A stretch of DNA of 64,000 bases. Origin: VXNE01 sp965208745. Its GTDB lineage: Bacteria > Pseudomonadota > Gammaproteobacteria > Pseudomonadales > Azotimanducaceae. The notes under the pieces were generated by a model. The model was given only the letters and a program-made list of their open reading frames with translations. It searched no databases and was not told where the DNA came from. Below are positions 1-8,300 of this stretch, piece after piece; positions within the stretch are counted from its first letter, which is position 1, and the number at the start of each line of letters is the position of its first letter. The stretch covers positions 3,038,001 through 3,102,000 of the forward strand of contig CBDBPN010000004.1 of the NCBI GenBank assembly GCA_965208745.1, read 5' to 3'. A program made the translations under genes and the position numbers.

Positions 1-163
1 CTTCGTCGCGGTCCAGCACCAGCAGGCGCGCGGCGGCTTCGAGGTGCTCGAGCAACCGTCGGCTGTGCCCGCCGTTTCCGTAGGTGACATCAGCGAACAC
101 CCCGTCGCGCGCTCCCGCCACGGCTGCCACCGTTTCCTCCAGCAACACCGGGACGTGACGCAT
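1..163 (-). CDS. rsmH: 16S rRNA m4C1402 methyltransferase RsmH, N-terminal part
   Basis: Only the first 54 codons are in the window; the gene continues beyond base 1. RsmH methylates N4 of C1402 in 16S rRNA using SAM. The visible start carries the family signature HVPVLLEE right after the initiator, followed by DVTYGNGGHS, which corresponds to the SAM-binding motif I region. The ATG is read from the minus strand at 163. It lies 47 bases after the mraZ stop on the same strand, so both belong to the division and cell-wall (dcw) cluster and are expected to be transcribed from the mraZ promoter. Confidence 0.93.
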   Translation of the reverse strand, partial: MRHVPVLLEETVAAVAGARDGVFADVTYGNGGHSRRLLEHLEAAARLLVLDRDE

Positions 164-210
164 GCGTGCTCGGTTCTCGCGGGCCGGTCCGTGGGCTCAC
201 GGTGCCGACC

Positions 211-669
211 CTAGATCGACAGGCCCTCGATGTCGCCGACCTGCTCCAGAGCGGTCTCCAGGTCCTTGCCGAGCCAGTTCTCCATCCGCTCCTGCCAATT
301 GCCCTCGCTCCAGATTTCGATCTTGTTGCCCTGGCCGACCACGACCAGCTTCCGCTCGAGCCCCGCGTGTTCCCGCAGCATCTGAGGCAGCAGCACGCGC
401 CCGTTGGCGTCGAGTTCCATGTCCGTCGCGTGGCCTATCAGCAGCCGTTGCAGAAGGCGCACCGGCCCGCGGATGTTCGACATCTGCTGAAGGCGGGCCT
501 GGAGCGCCTCCCAGTCTGGCAGGGCATACATCAGCAGGCTGGGGTCCCTGGAGTCGATGGTCGTGACCAGGCGGCCCGCCGAACGGGCGCGGATAGCCTC
601 GCGATGGCGCGCGGGGAGGGCCATCCGCCCCTTGGCGTCGAGCGTCACGCTGTTGATGCCGCGGAACAT
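211..669 (-). CDS. mraZ: Transcriptional regulator MraZ
   Basis: MraZ is the DNA-binding regulator that opens the dcw cluster and represses its own promoter. The 152-residue product has the family length and both SpoVT/AbrB-like half-motifs, DAKGRMALP near residue 11 and DANGRVLLP near residue 87, each with the conserved D-x3-R. It starts with the typical MFRGINSVTLD. The gene is followed by rsmH on the same strand. Direct TGGG repeats expected to bind this protein lie just upstream (724-747), so autoregulation is strongly supported by the sequence. Confidence 0.96.
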   Translation of the reverse strand: MFRGINSVTLDAKGRMALPARHREAIRARSAGRLVTTIDSRDPSLLMYALPDWEALQARLQQMSNIRGPVRLLQRLLIGHATDMELDANGRVLLPQMLREHAGLERKLVVVGQGNKIEIWSEGNWQERMENWLGKDLETALEQVGDIEGLSI

Positions 670-720
670 TCACCTCGACCAGAGGGGGGGATGGCGTGGG
701 ATTGCCACGATCTGACAACT

Positions 721-750
721 TCACCCACATCTACCCACTATTTCCCACTT
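721..750 (-). promoter_or_regulatory. MraZ operator: three TGGG boxes with 10-bp spacing
   Basis: Read on the minus strand, three TGGG boxes occur at exactly 10-bp intervals (CCCA on the plus strand at 724-727, 734-737 and 744-747), between the -10 box and the mraZ start codon. MraZ is known to bind direct TGGG repeats separated by about 5-6 bases, so this is its expected operator and implies repression of the dcw cluster. Confidence 0.85.
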
Positions 751-756
751 GCGGCT

Positions 757-784
757 ACTATAGAAGCGCCGTGGAGGGTGTCAA
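757..784 (-). promoter_or_regulatory. Sigma-70 promoter of mraZ-rsmH
   Basis: On the minus strand a perfect -35 box TTGACA (779-784) is followed, after a 16-base spacer, by TATAGT (757-762). The MraZ boxes start ten bases downstream of the -10 box, where a bound repressor would block initiation. It is one of the clearest promoters in the window. Confidence 0.8.
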
Positions 785-849
785 CCGGTTTTTCCCGGCG
801 TTTTTCGGGGCGGAGGGTGCCTTGACGCCAACGCGGACGCTCAGGAACG

Positions 850-1226
<377 letters not shown>

Positions 1227-2265
1227 GTCCACCATATCACGGCGGCGCATCGCCCGGCGGTAGAGCGCTGTCCGGGACTCGCCGGTAGCGCGCGCGGCGA
1301 GCCGTGCCGCGCGTCCCGGCGGCAGCTCCTCGAGGAGGAGTTCGAGCAGCGCTTCCCCGCCGGACGGCGGCGGTTCCCCGGAACCCTCCAGCACGCACAC
1401 GAACTCGCCCCGCAAGGGGCCGATGCGCGTCATGGCGGCCGCAACCTGTCCGTGCACGATCGTCTCGAACACCTTGGTCATCTCCCGGCAGACCGTGATC
1501 TGCCGCTCCCCCGCACCCAGGTCCTCGAGGTCCTCGAGCGTCCCCGCCAGACGGTGGGGCGTCTCGAAGAACACGGTCGTCTCGGGTCTCCGGAGGAGCT
1601 TCGTCAGTGCCTGCCGACGAGGCCCCTTCCTGGCCGGCAGGAAACCCTCGAAGGTACAAGGCGCCGCCGGCAGGGGCGATGCGGAAAGCGCGGCGGTGAG
1701 CGCGCTCGGGCCGGGGACGGGGCTGACGGCGATGCCTGCGTCGTGCGCGGCCCGCACCAGCTCGAAGCCGGGGTCGGACAGCCGCGGCGTGCCGGCGTCG
1801 GAAACCAGCGCCACGTCCCGCCCTCCTTGGAGCCGCCGCATGACGCGCCGCGCCGCGGGCGCCTCGTTCTGATCGTGCAGCCTCAGGAGTTCACCGGGGG
1901 AAGCGTCGATGTGCCGCAACAGGATGCGGCAGCGTCTGGTATCTTCGCAGGCCACTGTCTCAACCGCTTTGAGGACGTTTGCCGCTCGTACGGTGAGGTC
2001 CTCCAGGTTTCCAATGGGCGTGGCTACCACGTACAGGGTCCCGGTACTCCCAGACGTTGTCATGACACGGCCCATCTGCAACGGCGGACCCGGCCAAGCG
2101 TACGCGAAGCCGGGCTGGCGATCTCTTGCGAGCGCCCCAGAGCCGGTCCGGTGCCTCGCACCGCGAACGCGGTTCGCGCACGCTCGGTCCCGACTCCGCC
2201 GCCGGCCCAGCCACACCGACGTTGTATGGACCAATCGCCCCCGGTCGCCGCGCTCTCTCTGGCGT

Positions 2266-4086
2266 TTGTTCCATACAAGGGGTTTCCCCTCGCGCTCCCC
2301 GGCTGAGGGCTCCTTTCTTGCGAGGGGTTCCCCCTCGCGCTCCCCGGCTGAGGGCTCTTTCCCGCGGCGCGTCGTCGCGGTGCTGACCCTCGCGGCCGTG
2401 GCGGCATGTCAGTCCGCGAGCGATGGCGGTCAGGACGCGACGCGCGCTCCGGTGGCCGCGGCGCCTCCCGCCCTGGACGCCGCGGCCGTCGCGATGGAGC
2501 GCGCGCGGCGCGTGCAGCAGGCCTGGTCGCTTCTCGATGCGGGGGATGTGGCGGCAGCCCGGGCGGTTCGGGACGGGTTGGCCGGGGACGGGTTGGAAGT
2601 CCTCGACGCGGGACTCGCGCTCGGGCGCGGAGACATCGACGCGGCCGCGGAGACACTACGATCCCTTGGCCCGTCCGCGGCCGGGCACGTGCGTTTCGCC
2701 CTGCTGCGTGCCGAGCTGGCCGCGGCCCGGGGCGATCACGCGGCCGCGGTAGAGGGCCTCATCGCCTTCGAAGCGCGCGCGGCGGCCGATGTCCTGGCGC
2801 TCGGCCGCGCGATTTGGCGACATGGTACGCGCGTGCGGGGCTACCGACTGGCGGACCTGGGGAGCCGGGCGGCCAGTGTCTCGGAACGGGCATGGTGGCG
2901 CTTCCTGCAGACGTACAACGAGGCCCTGACGCCGGCCCGACAACGGACGCTGTGGAGCGGGTGGCGTCAGGGACACCCGGACCATCCGGCGGCTCTCGCC
3001 CGGCCGTCCGGCCTGGATGAGCGAGGTCCGGAGCGCATCGCGGTACTCCTGCCGCTGTCGGGACCCCTCGCGAACGCGGGCGAGCGCGTGCGTGACGGGT
3101 TCCTGGCCGGTTACTACGGGGCCGGACCGCCGACACAGTCGATCATGTTCTACGACACCGGAGCCGCGCCCGTCGATGCGCTCTACGAGGAGGCGATGGC
3201 CGACGGCGCGGACGCGATCGTCGGACCCCTCTCCAAGGAGAACGTCGCACGCATGTGGGACGTCGATCCGATCCTGCCGACCGTGACCTTGAACACGATC
3301 GCGACTCGGGCCGCCCAAGGAGGGGCTCCCCGCCTCGTTCAGTTCGCCTTGGCCGTGGAAGACGAAGGACGCGCCCTGGCGCGACGCCTCGGCGTAGACG
3401 GCCGGCGACGGATCCTGGTGTTCCGGACGCGGGCGGACTGGTCCGAACGCGCCGCGGTCGCGTTGGAGAGGAACCTGCCGGATGGCGTCGAACTCGTGGA
3501 CACGGGGGTGTTCCCGGATGTGAAGGAAGTCACGAGCGTGGTCGGCGAAGCGCTCGCCATCGAGGAGAGCCAGGCGAGGCAGACCGCGCTCGCGAGGCTC
3601 TTCCCCGGCGTGGAAATGGCGTTCACGGCACGCCGTCGCGCGGACGTGGGCGCCGTGGTGGCGTTGCTGGACGGCGCCCACGCGGACTCCCTGGCCGCGG
3701 CGCTGCGCTTTCACTACGCTGCGGGCCTGCCCGTGTATGGTTCATCGCAGGCACTCCGGGACGGCGCTCGCGGCCTCGAAGGCATGCGCGTCTGCGACAT
3801 GCCCTGGCGCCTCTATCCGTCGGCGCTCAAGGCCGCGTTGCAGGACCCGTTTCCGGCCATGGTCGACACCGCCGAATCGCTGTTCGCTTTCGGCGTCGAC
3901 GCCTTTCGCATCGTCAACCGACTGTCCTGGCTGGCGGATTCGCGGGAGCATCGGATCATGGGGGCGTCGGGCATGCTCGGGCTCGACCCGGATGGGTCGG
4001 TGCGGCGTGAACCTGCGTGGGCCGTGGTGCGGGACGGCGGCTTCCAACCCCTGCCGCCGGCACGGCCGCGCCCCGGGGGCCCGTGA
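2266..4086 (+). CDS. lpoA: Penicillin-binding protein activator LpoA (lipoprotein)
   Basis: LpoA is an outer-membrane lipoprotein that activates PBP1A from the periplasm. A lipoprotein signal VLTLAAVAAC ends at the lipobox cysteine (about 2410). Next comes an alpha-helical TPR-like region. The C-terminal half has a periplasmic-binding-protein fold starting ERIAVLLPLSGPLANAGERVRDGF and containing DAIVGPLSKENV. The start is unresolved: there is no ATG close to the signal peptide. A TTG at 2266 is used here; a GTG at 2380 would leave a very short signal. Between these lie two copies of the 38-bp palindromic repeat, read through in frame. Divergent from rsmI; yraN overlaps its stop by 4 bases. 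Confidence 0.85.
   Translation: MFHTRGFPSRSPAEGSFLARGSPSRSPAEGSFPRRVVAVLTLAAVAACQSASDGGQDATRAPVAAAPPALDAAAVAMERARRVQQAWSLLDAGDVAAARAVRDGLAGDGLEVLDAGLALGRGDIDAAAETLRSLGPSAAGHVRFALLRAELAAARGDHAAAVEGLIAFEARAAADVLALGRAIWRHGTRVRGYRLADLGSRAASVSERAWWRFLQTYNEALTPARQRTLWSGWRQGHPDHPAALARPSGLDERGPERIAVLLPLSGPLANAGERVRDGFLAGYYGAGPPTQSIMFYDTGAAPVDALYEEAMADGADAIVGPLSKENVARMWDVDPILPTVTLNTIATRAAQGGAPRLVQFALAVEDEGRALARRLGVDGRRRILVFRTRADWSERAAVALERNLPDGVELVDTGVFPDVKEVTSVVGEALAIEESQARQTALARLFPGVEMAFTARRRADVGAVVALLDGAHADSLAAALRFHYAAGLPVYGSSQALRDGARGLEGMRVCDMPWRLYPSALKAALQDPFPAMVDTAESLFAFGVDAFRIVNRLSWLADSREHRIMGASGMLGLDPDGSVRREPAWAVVRDGGFQPLPPARPRPGGP
2277..2312 (+). repeat. Palindromic repeat, copy A (slightly divergent)
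   Basis: First of two tandem copies of an interspersed element, followed after 7 bases by copy B. It keeps the right half (CTCGCGCTCCCCGGCTGAGG) but its left arm reads AAGGGG-TTT-CCCCT, so the hairpin is shorter than in copies B and C. It is read in frame with lpoA and contributes the peptide GFPSRSPAEGSF. Confidence 0.8.
2320..2357 (+). repeat. Palindromic repeat, copy B
   Basis: A 38-base unit with an 8-bp perfect hairpin, GCGAGGGG-TTC-CCCCTCGC, followed by CTCCCCGGCTGAGGGCTC. It differs from copy C (5243) at one base only, and both are preceded by GGCTCYTTTCTT, so the mobile unit may be about 50 bp. In the lpoA frame it encodes RGSPSRSPAEGSF just before the signal peptide core. Confidence 0.85.
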
Positions 4087-4478
4087 CCCGCTCGCGTCAC
4101 GCGCGAGGCCGCCGGGCACAGCGGGCGGGGCGGCGGGCCGAGCGGATCGCGGAACGTTTCCTGCGCAGACGGGGCCTCAGGACGCTGGCGCGCAACTACG
4201 CGAAGCCGTGGGGCGAGATCGACCTCGTGATGCGCGACGGCGCCGTGCTCGTCTTCGTGGAGGTCCGCCTCCGCGGCCCCGGCGCGTGGGAGGACGGCGC
4301 CGCCTCCGTCGACGCGGCGAAGCAGCGCCGGCTGACCCGGACCGCGGATGCCTGGCTCAGGGAGCATCCGCGCTACGCCTCGGACGCCTCGCGATTTGAC
4401 GTCGTGTCGATGTCCGGGACACACTTTTTCTCGAGCAAGGAGTGGATTGCGGATGCCTTCTGTGCGGATCGCGGATAA
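4083..4478 (+). CDS. yraN: UPF0102 family protein YraN (nuclease-fold)
   Basis: A 131-residue protein of the YraN family, predicted to share the PD-(D/E)XK nuclease/Holliday-junction resolvase fold; its cellular role is not established. The signature GEIDLVMRDGAVLVFVEVRLR lies in the first half (D and E-x-R positions of the active-site fold), preceded by a helix with AERFLRRRGLRTLARNY. The start is the GTG that overlaps the lpoA stop as GTGA. Its own end overlaps dolP by 26 bases. The order lpoA-yraN-dolP is the familiar one, but diaA/gmhA, usually between yraN and dolP, is absent. Confidence 0.92.
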   Translation: MTRSRHARGRRAQRAGRRAERIAERFLRRRGLRTLARNYAKPWGEIDLVMRDGAVLVFVEVRLRGPGAWEDGAASVDAAKQRRLTRTADAWLREHPRYASDASRFDVVSMSGTHFFSSKEWIADAFCADRG

Positions 4479-5046
4479 CGCGGGCGCGGCGCGGACGTTG
4501 CTTCGTGGACTGTGTCTCGTGCTGACCCTTGGGACGGCGTCGTGCGCGACGATCACGGGCAGCGACCCGGGGGCGCGAACGCCTGGCGTCATCTTCGACG
4601 ATCGGGGCATCGAGTGGGCGGCCCGGGGGGCGATCCGGGCCGCCAGCGAAGCGTTGCGGGACAGCCAGATCCGGGTCACGAGCTTCAACGGGGTGGTCCT
4701 GCTGACGGGCCTCGTGTCCGAGGAGTCCCTGAAGCAGGCGGCCCGGCGGGCGGTGGAAGAGAATGTGCGCAAGGTGCGCCGGATCCACAACGAGATCGAG
4801 GTCGGCCCGCCGGTCACGAACGTGTCGAGGATCAACGACCGCTGGCTCGGCACCAAGGTCAAGACCAGCCTGGTCGCGAGCGAGGAGGTGGACGGGGACC
4901 GCGTCCACGTCGTCACGCGGGACGGCGTCGTCTACCTGATGGGAATCGTCTCGCGCGCGGAAGGCGACTCGGCGGCCGACGTGGCGAGATCGGTCGTCGG
5001 CGTGCAGAAGGTGGTCAAGGCATTCGAGTACGTGGACGCCGGTTGA
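4453..5046 (+). CDS. dolP: Outer-membrane BON-domain lipoprotein DolP (YraP)
   Basis: DolP is a two-BON-domain lipoprotein that binds anionic phospholipid and supports outer-membrane integrity. The ATG at 4453 gives 197 residues, beginning with a basic n-region, a hydrophobic core LCLVLTLG and lipobox TASC. The BON domains span roughly residues 50-115 (IRVTSFNGVVLLTGLV) and 125-195 (VHVVTRDGVVYLMGIVSR). It overlaps the yraN 3' end and closes the lpoA-yraN-dolP envelope operon. Confidence 0.93.
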   Translation: MPSVRIADNAGAARTLLRGLCLVLTLGTASCATITGSDPGARTPGVIFDDRGIEWAARGAIRAASEALRDSQIRVTSFNGVVLLTGLVSEESLKQAARRAVEENVRKVRRIHNEIEVGPPVTNVSRINDRWLGTKVKTSLVASEEVDGDRVHVVTRDGVVYLMGIVSRAEGDSAADVARSVVGVQKVVKAFEYVDAG

Positions 5047-5060
5047 GGGCCCGCCGGCTC

Positions 5061-5081
5061 CCGGCCGATCCCGTCGGCCGG
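5061..5081. terminator. GC-rich hairpin between convergent dolP and sspB
   Basis: A perfect 8-bp stem CCGGCCGA/TCGGCCGG with a 5-base loop lies in the 42-base gap between the two stop codons. Because dolP and sspB converge here, it could serve both directions. There is no T tract on either side, so intrinsic termination is not certain. Confidence 0.4.
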
Positions 5082-5088
5082 AACCTGT

Positions 5089-5622
5089 TCAATCGACGAT
5101 CCTGAGTGTCGGTCTTGCCGTGTTGCCGCCGGGACGTTGCGGGGGTGTCGCAGCTTCGTCCGGCGCGGTGGAGGACCCTTCCCGTTTGGGATTGATGGGT
5201 TGCGGACTCGAGAGGCCGGGCCGGGTCGGTGGCTCTTTTCTTGCGAGGGGTGCCCCCTCGCGCTCCCCGGCTGAGGGCTCCCGCGCCTCCGGACTCGCGA
5301 AGCTGCCGGAGACGTTGCTGCCCTGGAAGGCCAGGCCCGCGCCGCTCTCGCGGGCGTACACGGCAAGCACGGCTTCGAGGGGCAGCACCACGTGGAACGC
5401 CCGGCCGCCGAAACGGGAGTCGAAGGACACCGCGGCGTCCTCGCATGCGAAATGGCGTACGGCCCTGGCCGAGATGTTCAGGACGATGCGATCTTCCCTG
5501 ACGTGTTCGCGGGGAACGACGACGCCGTCGACATCGGCAGCGACCAGCAGGTGCGGGGTCCAGTCGTTGTCGACGATCCAGTCGATCAGCGCACGGATCA
5601 GGTACGGCCGCGGGGAGCGCAC
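5089..5622 (-). CDS. sspB: ClpXP specificity adaptor SspB
   Basis: SspB tethers ssrA-tagged and other substrates to ClpXP. The folded domain covers about residues 1-110 (RPYLIRALIDWIVDNDWTPHLLV, RIVLNISARAVRHF, DAAVSFDSRFGG). The last residues RPTLRIVD match the ClpX-binding tail of the family. Between them lies a long low-complexity linker, into which a 38-bp palindromic repeat (5243-5280) is inserted in frame and contributes EPSAGEREGAPLARKE. The 177-residue length is above the usual ~165. It follows sspA by 1 base, so the two genes are one operon. Confidence 0.94.
   Translation of the reverse strand: MRSPRPYLIRALIDWIVDNDWTPHLLVAADVDGVVVPREHVREDRIVLNISARAVRHFACEDAAVSFDSRFGGRAFHVVLPLEAVLAVYARESGAGLAFQGSNVSGSFASPEAREPSAGEREGAPLARKEPPTRPGLSSPQPINPKREGSSTAPDEAATPPQRPGGNTARPTLRIVD
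5243..5280 (+). repeat. Palindromic repeat, copy C, inside sspB
   Basis: Almost identical to copy B (one difference, in the hairpin loop region), with the same GGCTCYTTTCTT leader. It is oriented along the plus strand, so the minus-strand gene sspB reads its complement as EPSAGEREGAPLARKE. The insertion keeps the sspB frame open and falls in the flexible linker, leaving both functional ends intact. Confidence 0.85.
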
Positions 5623-5623
5623 G

Positions 5624-6256
5624 TCACTCCCGCATTTCGACTTCGGCCTCGGTGAGGCTGCGCCGGAACGACTCCCGCTCCACGATGCGCCGCATGTACT
5701 GGCGCAGGGCGCGCGTGGAACGTTCCGGCAGCTTGATGTCCATGGCCTTGAGCCGCCAGAGGATGGGCGCCACGCAGCAGTCCACGAGGGTGAACTCGTC
5801 GCTCATGAAGAACTGCTGGCTCGCGAAGACCGGGGCCACGGCCAGCAGGCTCTCGCCCAGTTCCCGACGGGCCTTGGCCAGGGACTCGGCGCGTCCGCGG
5901 CCCGCCATCAGCAGGTTGACGCGGCGGCTCCAGTCCTTCTCGATGCGGTGCATGAGCAGCCGGCTCTGCGCCCGTGCCACCGGGTACACGGCCAGTAGCG
6001 GGGGGTGCGGGAAGCGCTCGTCCAGGTACTCCATGATCACAGTGCTCTCGTAGAGCACGAGTTCGCGGTCCAGGAGGGTCGGCAAGGTGTTGTAGGGGTT
6101 GATCTGCCCCAGTTCCTGGGGCTTGTGGCGCGGGTCGACGTCGACGATGTCGACGTTGATGCCCTTCTCGGCCACGACCATCCGCACCCGGTGGCTCTGG
6201 TGGTCCGCCGGGTCGGAGAACAGGGTCATCGAGCCTCGCCGGGTCAGGACGCTCAT
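5624..6256 (-). CDS. sspA: Stringent starvation protein A (GST-fold transcription factor)
   Basis: SspA binds RNA polymerase and alters transcription under starvation and acid stress; it has a glutathione-S-transferase fold without GST activity. The 210-residue protein shows the N-terminal thioredoxin-like part (MTLFSDPADHQSHRVRMVVAEKGI) and the INPYNTLPTLLDRELVLYES stretch typical of SspA, then the helical domain with DCCVAPILWRL. The ATG at 6256 is chosen; the frame is open upstream inside petC. It lies 17 bases after petC and 1 base before sspB. Confidence 0.95.
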   Translation of the reverse strand: MSVLTRRGSMTLFSDPADHQSHRVRMVVAEKGINVDIVDVDPRHKPQELGQINPYNTLPTLLDRELVLYESTVIMEYLDERFPHPPLLAVYPVARAQSRLLMHRIEKDWSRRVNLLMAGRGRAESLAKARRELGESLLAVAPVFASQQFFMSDEFTLVDCCVAPILWRLKAMDIKLPERSTRALRQYMRRIVERESFRRSLTEAEVEMRE

Positions 6257-6273
6257 TGGCACCTCGCGCAGGA

Positions 6274-7041
6274 TCAGTGGACGTCCTTCCAGTATTCGCG
6301 GTTGAGCAGGTACGCGAAGACGAAGAGCAGCGCCAGGAAGAGCAGGACGTAAACGCCGAGCCGCTCGCGTTCCAGGCGCGTCGGTTCGCCAACGTAGTAC
6401 AGGAAGTTGACGAGGTCGTAGACGGCGTCGTCGAACTCGTCCGCGCTCACTCCGCCGGAGCCTTCCTCCACCTCCAGAAAGCAGCGTGGCTCGCGCTCGG
6501 CAACGATGACGGACTCGCCGTCGAGCAGGTCGACGGGCTCGAACCCCCGGCATACCTCCCGCTGCACGCCCTGCAGGTCCATCATCACGTGGGGCATGCC
6601 GACGTTCTCGAACACCTTGTTGTTCACACCGAACGGTCGCGTGGGATCGATGTAGAAGGTCTTCAGGTAGTTGTAGAGCCAGTCCTCGCCGCGCACGCGA
6701 GCGACCATCGTGAGATCGGGCGGACGGGCCCCGAACCACGCCTTGGCCTCCTCTTCGGGCATCGACGTCTCCATCAACCCCCCGATCTTCTGCCCCGTGA
6801 ACACGAGGTTCTCGAGGAAGAGTTCGTGCGGAATGCCAAGATCGTCGGCCGTGCGCTCGTAGCGCTGGAAACGCAGGGAGTGGCACGCCAGGCAATAGTT
6901 GACGTACAGGGCAAGCCCCCGCTGGAGGGACGGCTTGTCGTGGAGGTCGGGCTCCATGGGCCGCATCGGCCAGTCCGTGGCGGCGGCCGCGGCCGGCAGG
7001 GCGGCGAGGGTCGCGAGCAACGCGAGGGTCCGGGCCGTCAC
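6274..7041 (-). CDS. petC: Cytochrome c1 of the bc1 complex
   Basis: The c-type haem subunit of ubiquinol:cytochrome c reductase. A Sec signal (TLALLATLAALPAAAAA) precedes the mature protein. The haem motif CLACH occurs near residue 50, the second axial methionine region is GMPHVMMD, and a C-terminal anchor VYVLLFLALLFVFAYLL is followed by NREYWKDVH. GTG at 7041 is the start; it overlaps the petB stop (7038-7041), so the genes are coupled. 255 residues, normal for the family. Confidence 0.95.
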   Translation of the reverse strand: MTARTLALLATLAALPAAAAATDWPMRPMEPDLHDKPSLQRGLALYVNYCLACHSLRFQRYERTADDLGIPHELFLENLVFTGQKIGGLMETSMPEEEAKAWFGARPPDLTMVARVRGEDWLYNYLKTFYIDPTRPFGVNNKVFENVGMPHVMMDLQGVQREVCRGFEPVDLLDGESVIVAEREPRCFLEVEEGSGGVSADEFDDAVYDLVNFLYYVGEPTRLERERLGVYVLLFLALLFVFAYLLNREYWKDVH

Positions 7042-8300
7042 GGTATGCGCTCCGGTACAGGCCTCGTCCGGTCGACACGCGAGTACCACGGCATCAGCAG
7101 GAAGTAGGCGAAGTAGAGCACGGTGAAGACCTGTGCGGCCGCCGTGGCGGTGGGCGACGGCGGGATCGTGCCGAGGTAGCCGAGCACCACGAAACTGACG
7201 ACCAGCATGGCGAGCATGAGCTTGGACAGCAGGCCCTTGTACCGGATGGACTTGACCGGGCTGCGGTCGAGCCAGGGGAGGATGGAGGGAATCACGATGG
7301 CCGCCCCCATGACGATCAGGCCCCAGAACTTGGCGGACAGGCCGAACAGGGGGAAGGTCACGGCGCGCAACATGGCGTAGAAGGGCGTGTAGTACCAGAC
7401 CGGCGCGATGTGTTCGGGCGTCTTGAGCGGGTCGGCCTCTTCGAAGTTCGGCTTCTCGATGAAGTACCCGAACATCTCTGGCGCGAAGAACACGATGGCG
7501 CAGAACACGATCAGGAAGCCGATCGTGGCCATGAAGTCGTGCACGGTGTAGTACGGGTGAAAGGGGATGCCGTCGAGCGGGACGCCCTGGAGGTCCTTCT
7601 GCTTCTTGATGTCCACGCCTTCGGGGTTGTTCGAGCCCACGTGGTGCAGGGCCACCATGTGCAGGAACACCAGCCCGGCCAGCGCGAGCGGCATCGCGAT
7701 CACGTGCAGGGCGAAGAACCGGTTCAGCGTGATCTCCGACATGCCGTAATCGCCGCGGATCCACTCCATGAGGTCGGCACCCACGAAGGGGATGGCGCCC
7801 GCCAGCGAGACGATCACCTGCGCGGCCCAGAACGACATGTTGCCCCACGTCAGGACGTAGCCGAAGAACCCTTCCGCCATCAGCACGAGGTAGATCGCCA
7901 TGCCGATGAGCCAGAGCAGTTCCCTCGGAGCCCGGTACGAGCCGTAGGCCAGCGCCCGGAACATGTGCAGGTAGACGACGAGGAAGAACGCGGACGCGCC
8001 GGTGGAGTGCACGTAGCGGATCAGCCAGCCGTATTCGACGTCGCGCATGATGTACTCGACCGACGCGAACGCCCCGTCCCCGCTCGGAACGTAGGACATC
8101 GTGAGCCAGATCCCGGAGAGAATCTGGATGGCGAACACGACCAGGGCGAGGACGCCGAAGTAGTACCAGAAGTTGAAGTTCTTCGGCGCGTAGTACTTCG
8201 TCGCGTGGTACTCGATCGTCTCGGTCAGCGGCATGCGCTCGTCGAGCCACGCCACGCAACGCCTGAGGAGATCGGCTGGAGAAGCCTTTGACTCTGCCAT
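7038..8300 (-). CDS. petB: Cytochrome b of the bc1 complex
   Basis: The membrane subunit with both quinone sites and two b haems. 420 residues with about eight membrane segments. Haem-ligand histidines are visible in STGASAFFLVVYLHMFR and RFFALHVIAMPLALAGLVFLHMVALHHVG. The quinol-oxidation-site helix contains a PEM motif (FFAPEMFGY), close to the usual PEWY. ATG at 8300 overlaps the petA stop as ATGA. Order petA-petB-petC is standard, and the operon continues after a short gap into sspA-sspB. Confidence 0.95.
   Translation of the reverse strand: MAESKASPADLLRRCVAWLDERMPLTETIEYHATKYYAPKNFNFWYYFGVLALVVFAIQILSGIWLTMSYVPSGDGAFASVEYIMRDVEYGWLIRYVHSTGASAFFLVVYLHMFRALAYGSYRAPRELLWLIGMAIYLVLMAEGFFGYVLTWGNMSFWAAQVIVSLAGAIPFVGADLMEWIRGDYGMSEITLNRFFALHVIAMPLALAGLVFLHMVALHHVGSNNPEGVDIKKQKDLQGVPLDGIPFHPYYTVHDFMATIGFLIVFCAIVFFAPEMFGYFIEKPNFEEADPLKTPEHIAPVWYYTPFYAMLRAVTFPLFGLSAKFWGLIVMGAAIVIPSILPWLDRSPVKSIRYKGLLSKLMLAMLVVSFVVLGYLGTIPPSPTATAAAQVFTVLYFAYFLLMPWYSRVDRTRPVPERIP

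Noticed and set aside
2064..2234. N-terminal extension of rsmI
   Set aside because: The frame is open, but the extra 57 residues are Arg-rich and unlike the family; the ATG at 2063 lies directly before the conserved start.
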